64,000 bases of DNA. Source: Isoptericola sp. AK164 (GTDB taxonomy: Bacteria > Actinomycetota > Actinomycetes > Actinomycetales > Cellulomonadaceae). The notes under the pieces were generated by a model that saw only the letters and a program-made list of their open reading frames with translations, made no database searches and had not been told where the DNA came from. Positions 24,178-32,912 of the stretch are shown here, in pieces (position 1 is the first letter of the stretch; each line of letters starts with the position of its first letter). Where the stretch lies: positions 2,294,001-2,358,000 of the forward strand of contig NZ_CP119106.1 in assembly GCF_029643425.1 (NCBI RefSeq), given 5' to 3'. Made by a program: the position numbers and the translations under genes.

Positions 24178-24897
24178 ATGGACCAGCGCATCGCCCGCCC
24201 GGTGGCCCGTACCACCGGACTGCTCTATCTCGCACTCGGCCTCACCGGCATGGCCGGCTTCCTGCTCGTCCGCCCGCAGGTCTTCGACCCCGCCGACGCC
24301 GCGACCACCGCCGCCCTGCTCGTCGACCACGAGCTGCTGGCCCGCGCCGGCGTCGCCCTCGAGCTCGCGACCGTGGTCACCCAGGCGCTGGCCGCGCTGT
24401 GGTTCGTCCGGCTCTTCCGCCCGGTGGACCCCTTCGCCGCCTCCGCCGTCGGCGCGCTGGGCATGATGAACGCCGTGGCGATCCTCGGCAGCACGGCCGC
24501 CCTCGGCACGGCCCTCGACAGCGCGCTCGCCGGCGGCCAGTCCGCGCCGCAGCTCCTGTACGGGCTGTCGGAGAACCTCTGGGCCGCCGGGGCCGCGTTC
24601 TTCGGGCTGTGGCTGATCCCGATGGGACGGCTGGTGCTGCGCTCCGGCCTGCCGCGCGTGCTCGGCTGGTTCCTCGTCGTCGGTGGAGCCGGGTACCTGC
24701 TGCAGTCCTTCGTGACGTTCCTGGTCCCCGACGCCGGCCCGCTGGCCGAGCTGCTGGTCGTGCCGGCCACGGTCGGCGAGCTGTGGATGATCGGCCTGCT
24801 GCTCGTGATCGGATTCCGGCGCGACCGCACGGACGACACCGCCACCACCGAGCCGGCGCTGCACCCCGGAGACGGGGCGGTCGCACGCGGTCAGTAG
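24178..24897 (+). CDS. DUF4386-like integral membrane protein
   Basis: The 239-residue protein has six hydrophobic segments, starting with ARTTGLLYLALGLTGMAGFLLV. VDHELLARAGVALELATVVTQALAALWF and GLSENLWAAGAAFFGLWLIPMG match the DUF4386 family of unknown function. ATG 24178 has a strong ribosome site GGAGGGA (24164-24170). The divergent TetR gene and twin operators imply inducible expression. The tail is Asp/Thr-rich and cytoplasmic. Confidence 0.8.
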   Translation: MDQRIARPVARTTGLLYLALGLTGMAGFLLVRPQVFDPADAATTAALLVDHELLARAGVALELATVVTQALAALWFVRLFRPVDPFAASAVGALGMMNAVAILGSTAALGTALDSALAGGQSAPQLLYGLSENLWAAGAAFFGLWLIPMGRLVLRSGLPRVLGWFLVVGGAGYLLQSFVTFLVPDAGPLAELLVVPATVGELWMIGLLLVIGFRRDRTDDTATTEPALHPGDGAVARGQ

Positions 24898-24907
24898 GAT
24901 CCCCCGC

Positions 24908-26347
24908 ATGAGTCTGCGCAAGGGCACCGTCGCCCGGTACGCCGTCGGATCCGTCGGCACCGGGGGCTTCGGCACCCTGCCCGGACTCGTGCTGGTCTAC
25001 TACCTCACCGACACCCTCGGGGTGGCGGCGCTGGCCGCCGGGCTCATCGTGACGCTCGCCAAGGTGTGGGACGTCGTCGTCGACCCCGTCATCGGGGCCG
25101 CCAGCGACCGGGACCGCGCCGCGCACGGCACGCGCCGCCGGCTGATGATCGTCGGCGGCTTGCTGCTGCCGGTGTTCTTCCTGCTGACCTTCGCCGTCCC
25201 GCCGACGCTCGGGTCGCTCGCCGGCGCCGTCTGGGTGCTCGTCGCCTTCCTGTGCGCGGCGACGGCGTTCAGCCTGTTCCAGGTCCCCTACATCGCCCTG
25301 CCCGCCGAGCTCACCGGCAGCTACGACGAGCGCACCCGCCTGCTCACGGCCCGCGTCGTGGTGCTGACCGTGGCGATCCTCGCCTTCGGCGGCGGAGCGC
25401 CCGCGCTGCGCGGGCTGGTGCCGGACGAGCACGCCGGGTACCTGCTGATGGGCGCCGTGGCCGGGCTGGTGCTCGGCGCGTCCCTGCTGGTGACGGCAGG
25501 CGTCGAGGGTCGGGCCCGACGGCGCGACGCCGACCCGGCCGCCGACGGCGGTCCGCAGGGCCCGGGCGCCGACGGCACCCCGCAGTCCGCGGAGGTCGCG
25601 ACCCCGGACACGCCGACCCCCGGCGTGCTGGCGCACTACCGCGCGGGCCTCGTCGTGCTGCGCACCAGCCCGCCGTTCCGCGCGCTGCTGTCCGCGTTCG
25701 TCCTGCAGGCGCTGGCCACCGGCACCATGCTCGCCGGCGCCCAGTACGTGGCCACGTGGGTGCTCGACGACGAGGGTGCCGTGACGTTCCTGTTCGCGGC
25801 GCTGGTCGGCCCGGCCGTCGTCTTCGCGCCGGTGTGGGGCCGGGCCGCGCGCCGGATCGGCAAGGAGCGGGCCTTCGCCGTCGCCTCGGGCGTCTTCCTC
25901 GGGGCGGCCGCCGCGCTCGTCGTCATGTACTGGTCCCCCGGCGTCTGGGTGTACGCCGTCGTCGCGGTCGCGGGCGCCGCGTACGCCGGGCTGCAGTCCC
26001 TGCCGATGGCGATGCTGCCCGACGTCGTCAGCCACGACGCCGTCACCCGGGGCCCGGGGCGCGCCGGCACGTTCTCCGGCCTGTGGACCGCCGGGGAGAC
26101 CACGGGTTTCGGACTCGGCACGGCCGTGCTCACCACGGTCCTGGCCACCACGGGCTACGTGGAGTCCCGTGCCGAGGCCGTCGTCGTCCAGCCCGACAGC
26201 GCGGTGCTCGGCATCGTGCTGGCCTTCACCCTGCTGCCGGCCGCCCTGGTCGCCGTCAGCCTCGTCCCCCTGCGCCGCTACCCGCTGCGCCGGACCGACA
26301 TCGAGGCGGCACACACCGCCGCCCGGACCGAGGAGCACCGCGCATGA
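24908..26347 (+). CDS. MFS_2 (GPH/MelB-like) cation-coupled symporter
   Basis: The 479-residue protein has about twelve membrane segments. Family marks are LAKVWDVVVDPVIGAASDRD (the conserved WDxxxDPxxGxxSD-type loop) and FSLFQVPYIALPAELTGSYDERT. GPH transporters usually move sugars with Na+ or H+; animal MFSD2 proteins of the same fold move lysophospholipids or sphingosine-1-phosphate. The 40-residue central loop is Ala/Asp/Pro-rich. Its stop overlaps the start of the PLP lyase-like gene (ATGA at 26344-26347), so the two are translationally coupled and probably handle the same compound. Confidence 0.88.
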   Translation: MSLRKGTVARYAVGSVGTGGFGTLPGLVLVYYLTDTLGVAALAAGLIVTLAKVWDVVVDPVIGAASDRDRAAHGTRRRLMIVGGLLLPVFFLLTFAVPPTLGSLAGAVWVLVAFLCAATAFSLFQVPYIALPAELTGSYDERTRLLTARVVVLTVAILAFGGGAPALRGLVPDEHAGYLLMGAVAGLVLGASLLVTAGVEGRARRRDADPAADGGPQGPGADGTPQSAEVATPDTPTPGVLAHYRAGLVVLRTSPPFRALLSAFVLQALATGTMLAGAQYVATWVLDDEGAVTFLFAALVGPAVVFAPVWGRAARRIGKERAFAVASGVFLGAAAALVVMYWSPGVWVYAVVAVAGAAYAGLQSLPMAMLPDVVSHDAVTRGPGRAGTFSGLWTAGETTGFGLGTAVLTTVLATTGYVESRAEAVVVQPDSAVLGIVLAFTLLPAALVAVSLVPLRRYPLRRTDIEAAHTAARTEEHRA

Positions 26348-27870
26348 AGTTCGCCACCAGCCCCGAGACCGTCCTGGAGCGCCTGACAGCCCTGCGCGCC
26401 CACGACGCGCCCACCCACGGCGGCCACGTGCTCAGCTACGTGTACGACTCCGGGGAGCCCGAGCTCGACCGGCTCGCCGGCGAGGCGATCCGCGCGATGC
26501 AGCCCGTCAACGGCCTCGACCCCACGACGTTCGGGTCCGTGGCCGCCCTGGAGCGGGACCTGGTGGGCTTCACGCGCGACCTGCTCGGCGGGGACGACGA
26601 GGTCGTCGGCACCGTCACCTCCGGCGGCACGGAGAGCTGCCTGCTCGCCGTCAAGACCGCCCGGGACGCCTGGCTCGCCGCCCACGGCCTGCGCCCGGGC
26701 GAGGCCCGGCCGCGGCTGGTGCTGCCGACGACGGCGCACGCCGCCTTCCGCAAGGCCGCGCACTACTTCGGCCTCGAGACCGACCTCGTGCCCGTCACGG
26801 CCACCGGCGAGGTCACCGCGGCGGCCGTGGCCGAGCGCGTGAGCGGGCCGGCCGCGCACGACGTCGCGCTCGTCGTCGTCTCCGCGCCCTCCTACCCGCA
26901 CGCCGCGCTCGACCCCGTCGCCGACGTCGCCGCCGTCGCGGCCGACGCCGGCGTCCCCGTGCACGTGGACGCCTGCATCGGCGGCATGGCGCTGCCGTTC
27001 TGGCCCGACCTGCCCGACTGGGACCTGCGGGTGCCCGGGGTGACGAGCCTGAGCGTCGACCTGCACAAGTACGGCTACGCGCCCAAGGGCGTCTCGGTGC
27101 TGCTGCAGCGCGGTCGTGACCGCCAGCGCGGCCAGTACTTCGCCACCACCCGCTGGCCCGGGTACCCCGTAGTCAACCCGACGCTGCTCGGCTCCCGCTC
27201 CGGCGGGCCGCTGGCCGCCGCCTGGGCGATCGTCCAGGCGCTGGGCCACGAGGGGTTCGCCGAGCTCGCCGGACGGTCGCGCCGCGCCACCGACGCCCTG
27301 CGTGACGCCGTCGGGGCCGTCGAGGGGCTGCGCGTCGTCGGCGACCCCGTCGGCCCGCTGCTCGCCGTCGCCACCGACGACGCCGTCCCCGCCGAGCGTC
27401 GCGTCGACCCGCACCGCTGGGCGGACGCGGCCACGGCGCACGGCTGGGTGCTGCAGGCGCAGCCCGCGTACAGCCAGGAGGACGGCACCCGGCTGCCGCA
27501 CACCACGCACCTGACCGTCACGCCCGTGACCGAGTCCGTCCTCGGCGAGCTCGTGCCCGCCCTGGAGGCCGCCGCCGACGCCGTGCGCGGCGAGCCCCGG
27601 CCGGACGCGACCGCGCTGCTGGCCGCCCTGCCGGCGGCCGGAGCGCCCGCCGACGGCGTCCCGGGGGCGGACCCCGGCACCCTCGACGCGGAGACGGCCG
27701 CCGGGCTCCTGGGGGCGCTGGGGCTGGACGCCTCGCGGCTGGGCGACGACGGCCCGGGCGTGGGACCGATGGCCCCGCTGCTCGCCGCCGTGGAGGCCCT
27801 GCCGGCGCCGATGGCCGAGCGGCTGCTCACCGAGCTGCTCGCGCGCCTGGTCGAGCCGCGCCGCCCGTAG
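26344..27870 (+). CDS. PLP-dependent lyase/decarboxylase, sphingosine-1-phosphate-lyase-like
   Basis: The 508-residue group II PLP enzyme has the cofactor Lys242 in SVDLHKYGYAPKG. It also has GTVTSGGTESCLLAVKTARD (phosphate loop), HVDACIGGMALPF (the Asp that contacts the pyridine nitrogen), and RGQYFATTRWPGYPVVNPTLLGSRSGG, a stretch characteristic of sphingosine-1-phosphate lyases. Plain amino-acid decarboxylases of the family match less well. About 95 Ala/Gly/Pro-rich C-terminal residues are extra. It is coupled by overlap to the MFS_2 transporter. The substrate is unproven: a phosphorylated long-chain base, phosphoethanolamine-type compound or aromatic amino acid are options. Confidence 0.85.
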   Translation: MKFATSPETVLERLTALRAHDAPTHGGHVLSYVYDSGEPELDRLAGEAIRAMQPVNGLDPTTFGSVAALERDLVGFTRDLLGGDDEVVGTVTSGGTESCLLAVKTARDAWLAAHGLRPGEARPRLVLPTTAHAAFRKAAHYFGLETDLVPVTATGEVTAAAVAERVSGPAAHDVALVVVSAPSYPHAALDPVADVAAVAADAGVPVHVDACIGGMALPFWPDLPDWDLRVPGVTSLSVDLHKYGYAPKGVSVLLQRGRDRQRGQYFATTRWPGYPVVNPTLLGSRSGGPLAAAWAIVQALGHEGFAELAGRSRRATDALRDAVGAVEGLRVVGDPVGPLLAVATDDAVPAERRVDPHRWADAATAHGWVLQAQPAYSQEDGTRLPHTTHLTVTPVTESVLGELVPALEAAADAVRGEPRPDATALLAALPAAGAPADGVPGADPGTLDAETAAGLLGALGLDASRLGDDGPGVGPMAPLLAAVEALPAPMAERLLTELLARLVEPRRP

Positions 27871-27881
27871 GCTGTGCTGCC

Positions 27882-29018
27882 ATGACGCACGACCCGCACC
27901 TCGCCCCCGCCACCGTCGCCGTGACCGCCGGCCGGCCCGCCCGGACCCAGGGCGGCCCGGTCAACGCGCCGGTCTCCCTGACCTCCACCTACGTCTCGCG
28001 CGGCGTGCCCGGCGACGAGCTGCTCTACGCCCGCGGCGGCAACGAGACCTGGGAGACCTTCGAGGAGACGCTCGCCGCGCTCGAGGGTGCGGCCCACGGC
28101 GTCGTCCTCGCCTCCGGCATGGCCGCGATCGCCGCGGCCGTCGGCGACCTGCCCCCGGGCAGCGCCGTCGTCGTGCCCCGGCACGCCTACCAGGTCACGC
28201 TCGGCTACCTGGACGACCGGGCCACGCGGTACGACGTCGAGGTGCGGCGCGTGGACGTCGCGGACACCGACGCCGTCGTGGCGGCGCTCGACGGCGCCGC
28301 CCTGCTCGTGCTCGAGTCGCCGACGAACCCGATGCTGGAGGTCGCCGACCTGCCCGCCGTCCTGGCCGCCGCCCGCGAGCGCGGCGTGCGGTCGGTGGTG
28401 GACAACACGTTCGCCACCCCCCTGGGCCAGCAGCCCCTCGCCCTGGGGGCGGACGTCGTCGTGCACTCGGTGACCAAGTACCTCTCCGGCCACTCCGACG
28501 TCGTCCTCGGCGCGGTGCTGACGAACGACGCGCAGCGGGCCGACGAGGTCCGCGCCTACCGGACCCTGCACGGCGCGATCGCGGGCCCGATGGAGGTCTT
28601 CCTGGCGCTGCGCGGGCTGCGCACGCTGCACCTGCGCGTCGAGCGCGCCACCGCCAACGCCGCCGAGATCGCCCGCCGCCTGCGCGAGCACCCGGCCGTG
28701 GCCGAGGTGCGGCACCCCTCCCTGCCCGACGACCCCGGCCACGCGCGGGCGGCGGCGCAGATGGCGCACTTCGGTGCCGTCGTGGGGGTGCGGCCCGTCG
28801 GCGGGCCGGCGGGGGCGGACGCGCTGGTCGACGCGGTGCGGCTGTGGGTGCCGGCGACGTCCCTGGGCGGCGTGGAGTCGATGCTGGAGCGCCGTCGGCG
28901 CCTCGCGACCGAGTCCCCCACGGTGCCCGAGGACCTCGTCCGGCTGTCGGTCGGTGTCGAGGACGTCGAGGACCTGTGGGCGGACCTGGCCCAGGCGCTC
29001 GACCGCGCCGCCTCCTGA
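27882..29018 (+). CDS. Cys/Met-metabolism PLP enzyme (cystathionine gamma-synthase/lyase family)
   Basis: The 378-residue protein carries the PLP Lys199 in HSVTKYLSGHSDVVLGA, plus ESPTNPMLEVADLPA, VVDNTFATPLGQQPL and the active-site loop PVNAPVSLTSTYVSRG. It belongs to the family that makes or splits cystathionine or homocysteine derivatives. Which reaction cannot be decided here. TAGGCT (27868-27873) ends 8 nt before ATG 27882 and overlaps the end of the preceding gene, indicating its own leaderless promoter although it lies just 11 bp downstream. Confidence 0.92.
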   Translation: MTHDPHLAPATVAVTAGRPARTQGGPVNAPVSLTSTYVSRGVPGDELLYARGGNETWETFEETLAALEGAAHGVVLASGMAAIAAAVGDLPPGSAVVVPRHAYQVTLGYLDDRATRYDVEVRRVDVADTDAVVAALDGAALLVLESPTNPMLEVADLPAVLAAARERGVRSVVDNTFATPLGQQPLALGADVVVHSVTKYLSGHSDVVLGAVLTNDAQRADEVRAYRTLHGAIAGPMEVFLALRGLRTLHLRVERATANAAEIARRLREHPAVAEVRHPSLPDDPGHARAAAQMAHFGAVVGVRPVGGPAGADALVDAVRLWVPATSLGGVESMLERRRRLATESPTVPEDLVRLSVGVEDVEDLWADLAQALDRAAS

Positions 29019-29101
29019 CCGGTGGCGGTGCGGGGACACCGTGCCGGACGCCCGGCGCGGCCCTAGGCTCGAGGCAGGGAACCGTCGAGCAGGGAGGCAC
29101 C

Positions 29102-29788
29102 GTGCAGCGCTCACCGCACCGTCGTCGGACCGTGGGCGCCGTCGCGCTCGTGGCGGGCGCCGCCCTGCTCGCCGCGTGCGGGGACGGCGACGGGCTGCCC
29201 GGCTACGGCGGCGGCGCGCCCGCGACGGAGTCGTCGTCGCCCACCGCCGCGTCGAGCGCGCCGGAGGACGAGGAGACGCCGACCGAGGAGCCGACCGACG
29301 AGGCCACCGACGAGCCGACCGACGACGCGACCCCGACCGAGCCCGAGACCCCGTTCGAGGGCGGCACCGCCCTGGACGAGTCCGCCGCGAGCGACGACGC
29401 GCTGCTCACCGTCACGGACGTCCGCGTCGGCTCCCACGACGGCTACGACCGGGTCGTGTTCGACCTGGAGGGCACCGGGACGCCCGGGTGGCGGGCGCAG
29501 TACGTCGAGGCGGCGCTCGAGCCGGGCCGCGGCGAGGAGCTCGACGTCGGCGGGGACTCGGTGCTGGAGGTCGGGATCACCGGGACCGGCTACCCGACGG
29601 ACACCGGCGTCACCGAGTACGACGGCGACCCCGTCGCGGGGCCGGGCGGCTCCGTCGAGGAGGTCGTCTACAGCTTCGTCTTCGAGGGCACGACGACGGC
29701 GTTCGTCGGCGTCGACGGCGAGCCGCGGCCGTTCCGCGTGTTCTCCCTGAAGGACCCCACGCGGGTCGTGGTCGACGTCGGCAGCTGA
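29102..29788 (+). CDS. AMIN-like-domain lipoprotein
   Basis: The 228-residue protein begins at GTG 29102 behind AGGGAGG (29091-29097). A signal with lipobox LAAC is followed by a Thr/Glu/Asp/Pro-rich linker (about residues 40-90). The globular domain contains LTVTDVRVGSHDGYDRVVFD and ends FSLKDPTRVVVDVGS, the AMIN-like fold of actinobacterial envelope proteins. AMIN domains bind cell-wall polymers, so peptidoglycan targeting is inferred. TAGGCT at 29064-29069 gives a short leader. It is convergent with gpsA. Confidence 0.85.
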   Translation: MQRSPHRRRTVGAVALVAGAALLAACGDGDGLPGYGGGAPATESSSPTAASSAPEDEETPTEEPTDEATDEPTDDATPTEPETPFEGGTALDESAASDDALLTVTDVRVGSHDGYDRVVFDLEGTGTPGWRAQYVEAALEPGRGEELDVGGDSVLEVGITGTGYPTDTGVTEYDGDPVAGPGGSVEEVVYSFVFEGTTTAFVGVDGEPRPFRVFSLKDPTRVVVDVGS

Positions 29789-29798
29789 GCGCCGGGCG

Positions 29799-30809
29799 TC
29801 AGTCGGCGACGCTCTCGGACTTCTGCGGGCGCGAGAGCAGCGCGCGGGCCATCTCGTCGACCGAGAGGCCCTCGTGCAGCACCGCCACCACGCCGGCCGT
29901 GATCGGCATGTCCACGTCGTGCTGCTGGGCCAGCTCCAGGACCGAGCGCGAGGACTTCACGCCCTCCGCCGTCGTCCCGGTGGCCTCGAGCGCCTCGTCG
30001 AGCGTCATGCCCTGGCCGACGTACTTGCCCAGCGAGTGGTTGCGGGACAGCGGCGAGGCGCAGGTCGCGACGAGGTCGCCCATGCCCGCCAGCCCGGAGA
30101 AGGTCTCCTGCTCGGCGCCGAGGGCACGTCCCAGCCGGGTGATCTCCACCAGGCCGCGGGTGATGACGGTCGCGGTGGTGTTCCAGCCGAAGCCGCTGCC
30201 CTGCGCCATGCCGACGGCGAGCGCGATGATGTTCTTCACCGCGCCGCACAGCTCGACGCCGACGACGTCGGTGTTGGTGTACGGGCGGAAGTACGAGCTC
30301 GAGCACGCGTCGGCGACCAGCCGGGCGTTGTCCGGGTCGGAGCACGCCACGACGGTCGCGGTGGGCTGCCGGGCGGCGATCTCCTTGGCCAGGTTCGGTC
30401 CGGAGACGACGGCGACGCGCCCGGCCGGGACGTCGAGCGCCTCGGCGACGACCTGGCTCATCCGCTTGTCGGTGCTGAGCTCGACACCCTTCATCAGCGA
30501 GACCACGACGGCGTCGGGCTCGAGGTGCTCGCGCAGCGGCTCCAGCGTGCGGCGGGCCACCTGGGACGGCACGGCGACGACGACGATCTTCGCGCCGGCG
30601 AGGGCGACGGCGGCGTCGGTCGTGGCGGCCATGGCGGGGAGCTCGACGTCGGGCAGGTACTTGCTGTTGCGCCGCTCCTCGGCGACCTGGCGGACCAGGG
30701 CCTCGTCGCGGCCCCACAGCGTCACGTCGCAGCCGGCGTCGGCCATGACCATGGCGAAGGTCGTGCCCCAGGAGCCGGAGCCCAGGACGGCGGTCGTCGG
30801 GCCGCTCAC
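29799..30809 (-). CDS. gpsA: Glycerol-3-phosphate dehydrogenase [NAD(P)+]
   Basis: The 336-residue enzyme starts at GTG 30809 in a GTGA overlap with the acyltransferase gene. AVLGSGSWGTTFAMV is the nucleotide-binding loop; GPNLAKEIA, the catalytic-Lys region CGAVKNIIALAVGMAQGSGFG and NTTATVITRGLVEI define GpsA. It reduces dihydroxyacetone phosphate to sn-glycerol-3-phosphate for phospholipids. Coupling to a PlsC-type acyltransferase places consecutive lipid precursor steps in one operon. Confidence 0.97.
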   Translation of the reverse strand: MSGPTTAVLGSGSWGTTFAMVMADAGCDVTLWGRDEALVRQVAEERRNSKYLPDVELPAMAATTDAAVALAGAKIVVVAVPSQVARRTLEPLREHLEPDAVVVSLMKGVELSTDKRMSQVVAEALDVPAGRVAVVSGPNLAKEIAARQPTATVVACSDPDNARLVADACSSSYFRPYTNTDVVGVELCGAVKNIIALAVGMAQGSGFGWNTTATVITRGLVEITRLGRALGAEQETFSGLAGMGDLVATCASPLSRNHSLGKYVGQGMTLDEALEATGTTAEGVKSSRSVLELAQQHDVDMPITAGVVAVLHEGLSVDEMARALLSRPQKSESVAD

Positions 30810-31561
30810 GGGCGCTCCACCGGCGGGTAGTGCATCTGTCTCGCTTCGTAGTCGGGGTGCTTGCGCAGGTCGAACCGGTGCTCCGGCGGGACCTCGTCCC
30901 GCAGCGTGGCGAGCTGGGCGGTGATGGCGTCCATCACCCGGTCCATCGCCTCGCGCAGGGTGGCCGCGTCCAGCGGCCGGTCGTACAGGTCGGACAGGTC
31001 CACCGGCGGGCCGGCGGTGGTCTGCACCCGCTTGCGCGGGAACGGACGCGGCAGCTTGCCGTACCGCGGCAGGATCTCCGTGGCGCCCCACTGGGCGATC
31101 GGGACGACCGGGAGCCGCGACGCCAGGGCGATCCGGGCCAGGCCCGTCTTCGGCTCCATCGGCCACAGGTCCGGGTCGCGGGTCAAGGTGCCCTCGGGGA
31201 ACACGGCCACGCAGGCCCCCTCGCCGAGCTCGCGGCCGGCGCGCTCGAGCGAGGCGGCGGCCGCCTTGCTGCCGCGGTCGACGGGGATCATGTTCGTCGC
31301 CCGCAGCACCGCGCCCACGACCGGGGTGTCGAACAGGCCGCGCTTGGCGAGCACGCGCGGCTCGACACCGTGGTCGAACAGGTAGTGCACGAAGGTCAGC
31401 GCGTCGAGCTCGGTCGCGTGGTTGGCGGCCGCGATGAAGCCGCCGTCGGTCGGGAAGTTTTCGCTGCCGCTCCACTCGTAGCGGCACATCGAGAACATCA
31501 GCGGCCTCACGACGAGCGCGACGAGGCGGTAGAGCCGTGACTCAGGTCTGGCGATGGGCAC
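30806..31561 (-). CDS. 1-acyl-sn-glycerol-3-phosphate acyltransferase (PlsC family)
   Basis: The 251-residue protein has the acyltransferase motifs NHATELD (HxxxxD), VDRGSKAAAAS, FPEGTLTRD and the late VVPIAQWG. A hydrophobic, basic N-terminus would associate with the membrane. It should acylate lysophosphatidic acid to phosphatidic acid. GTG 31561 follows a minus-strand TAGGCT box (31569-31574) by 7 nt, so it is leaderless and independent of murA. It overlaps gpsA, whose product supplies the glycerol-3-phosphate backbone. Confidence 0.93.
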   Translation of the reverse strand: MPIARPESRLYRLVALVVRPLMFSMCRYEWSGSENFPTDGGFIAAANHATELDALTFVHYLFDHGVEPRVLAKRGLFDTPVVGAVLRATNMIPVDRGSKAAAASLERAGRELGEGACVAVFPEGTLTRDPDLWPMEPKTGLARIALASRLPVVPIAQWGATEILPRYGKLPRPFPRKRVQTTAGPPVDLSDLYDRPLDAATLREAMDRVMDAITAQLATLRDEVPPEHRFDLRKHPDYEARQMHYPPVERP

Positions 31562-31595
31562 GGCGGGAAGCCTACCTGCCGCCCGGCCCGAGGTG

Positions 31596-32912
31596 TCAGC
31601 CGCGGGTGACGTCCGCGCCGAGCGCCTCGAGCTTGTCCTGGAAGGACTCGTAGCCGCGGTCGATGAGGCTGATCCCGCGCACCGTGGAGGAGCCCTTGGC
31701 GGCCAGGGCGGCGATGAGGTGGGAGAACCCGCCGCGCAGGTCCGGCACCTCGATGTCGGCGGCCTCGAGCGTGGTCGGACCGGACACGACGGCGGAGTGC
31801 TGGAAGTTGCGGCGGCCGAACCGGCAGGCGGCACCGCCCAGGCACTCCTTGTAGACCTGGATCGTGGCGCCCATCTGACGCAGCGCCTCGGTGAAGCCGA
31901 AGCGGTTCTCGTACACGGTCTCGTGCACGATCGACAGCCCCGTGGCCTGGGTCAGCGCCACGACCAGCGGCTGCTGCCAGTCGGTCATGAACCCGGGGTG
32001 GACGTCGGTCTCCAGGACGATCGAGCGCAGCTCGCCGCCCGGGTGCCAGAACCGGATGCCGTCGTCCTGGACGTCGAACTGGCCGCCGACCTTGCGGTAG
32101 GTGTTCAGGAACGTCATCATCTCGGGCTGCGAGGCGCCCTTGATCGTCACGTCGCCGCCGGTCGCGAGCGCCGCGGACGCCCAGGAGGCCGCCTCGATGC
32201 GGTCGCCCAGCGCCGTGTGCGAGTAGCCGCACAGCTGGTCGACGCCCTCGATCCGGATCACGCGGTCGGTGTCGACCGAGATGATCGCGCCCATCTTCTG
32301 CAGCACGGCGATGAGGTCCATGATCTCGGGCTCGGTGGCCGCGCCGGTCAGCTCGGTGATGCCCTCGGCGCGCACGGCCGTCAGCAGCAGCTGCTCGGTC
32401 GCCCCCACGGACGGGTAGGGCAGCTCGATCTTGGTGCCCTGCAGACGCCGCGGCGCGCGCAGGTGGATGCCGTTGGGCCGCTTGTCCACGACGGCACCGA
32501 ACTGCCGCAGGATGTCCAGGTGGTAGTTGATCGGCCGGTCGCCGATCCGGCAGCCGCCGAGGTCGGGGATGAACGCCTCGCCCAGGCGGTGCAGCAGCGG
32601 GCCGCAGAACAGGATCGGGATGCGGCTGGAGCCGGCGTGGGCGTCGATGTCCGCGACGTGGGCCGACTCGACGTTCGAGGGGTCCAGGTCGAGGATGCCG
32701 GCGTCGGGGTCGTACTTGACGTTGACCCCGTGCAGCTCGAGCAGACCGGACACGACCGCGACGTCACGGATCTGCGGCACGTTGCGCAGCACGCTCGGCG
32801 ACTCCCCCAGCAGCGACGCCACCATCGCCTTGGACACGAAGTTCTTCGCCCCGCGCACCTCGATGGTGCCCTGCAGCGGCGTGCCGCCGTTGACGTACAG
32901 CAGATCAGTCAT
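31596..32912 (-). CDS. murA: UDP-N-acetylglucosamine 1-carboxyvinyltransferase
   Basis: The 438-residue enzyme starts MTDLLYVNGGTPLQGTIEVRGAKN; the KN pair is the conserved substrate-binding motif. The loop DLGGCRIGDRP keeps the catalytic cysteine that fosfomycin attacks, unlike the Asp variant of mycobacteria. HPGFMTDWQQPLVVALT and the closing RGGFSHLIAALAAKG fit MurA. It adds enolpyruvate to UDP-GlcNAc, the first committed step of peptidoglycan synthesis. A long spacer of about 350 bp precedes it. Confidence 0.95.
   Translation of the reverse strand: MTDLLYVNGGTPLQGTIEVRGAKNFVSKAMVASLLGESPSVLRNVPQIRDVAVVSGLLELHGVNVKYDPDAGILDLDPSNVESAHVADIDAHAGSSRIPILFCGPLLHRLGEAFIPDLGGCRIGDRPINYHLDILRQFGAVVDKRPNGIHLRAPRRLQGTKIELPYPSVGATEQLLLTAVRAEGITELTGAATEPEIMDLIAVLQKMGAIISVDTDRVIRIEGVDQLCGYSHTALGDRIEAASWASAALATGGDVTIKGASQPEMMTFLNTYRKVGGQFDVQDDGIRFWHPGGELRSIVLETDVHPGFMTDWQQPLVVALTQATGLSIVHETVYENRFGFTEALRQMGATIQVYKECLGGAACRFGRRNFQHSAVVSGPTTLEAADIEVPDLRGGFSHLIAALAAKGSSTVRGISLIDRGYESFQDKLEALGADVTRG

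Noticed and set aside
29102-29788. Treating the Thr/Glu/Asp/Pro-rich stretch as evidence of a surface adhesin
   Set aside because: The linker follows a lipobox and precedes an AMIN-like domain; no sortase signal or repeat domains are present.
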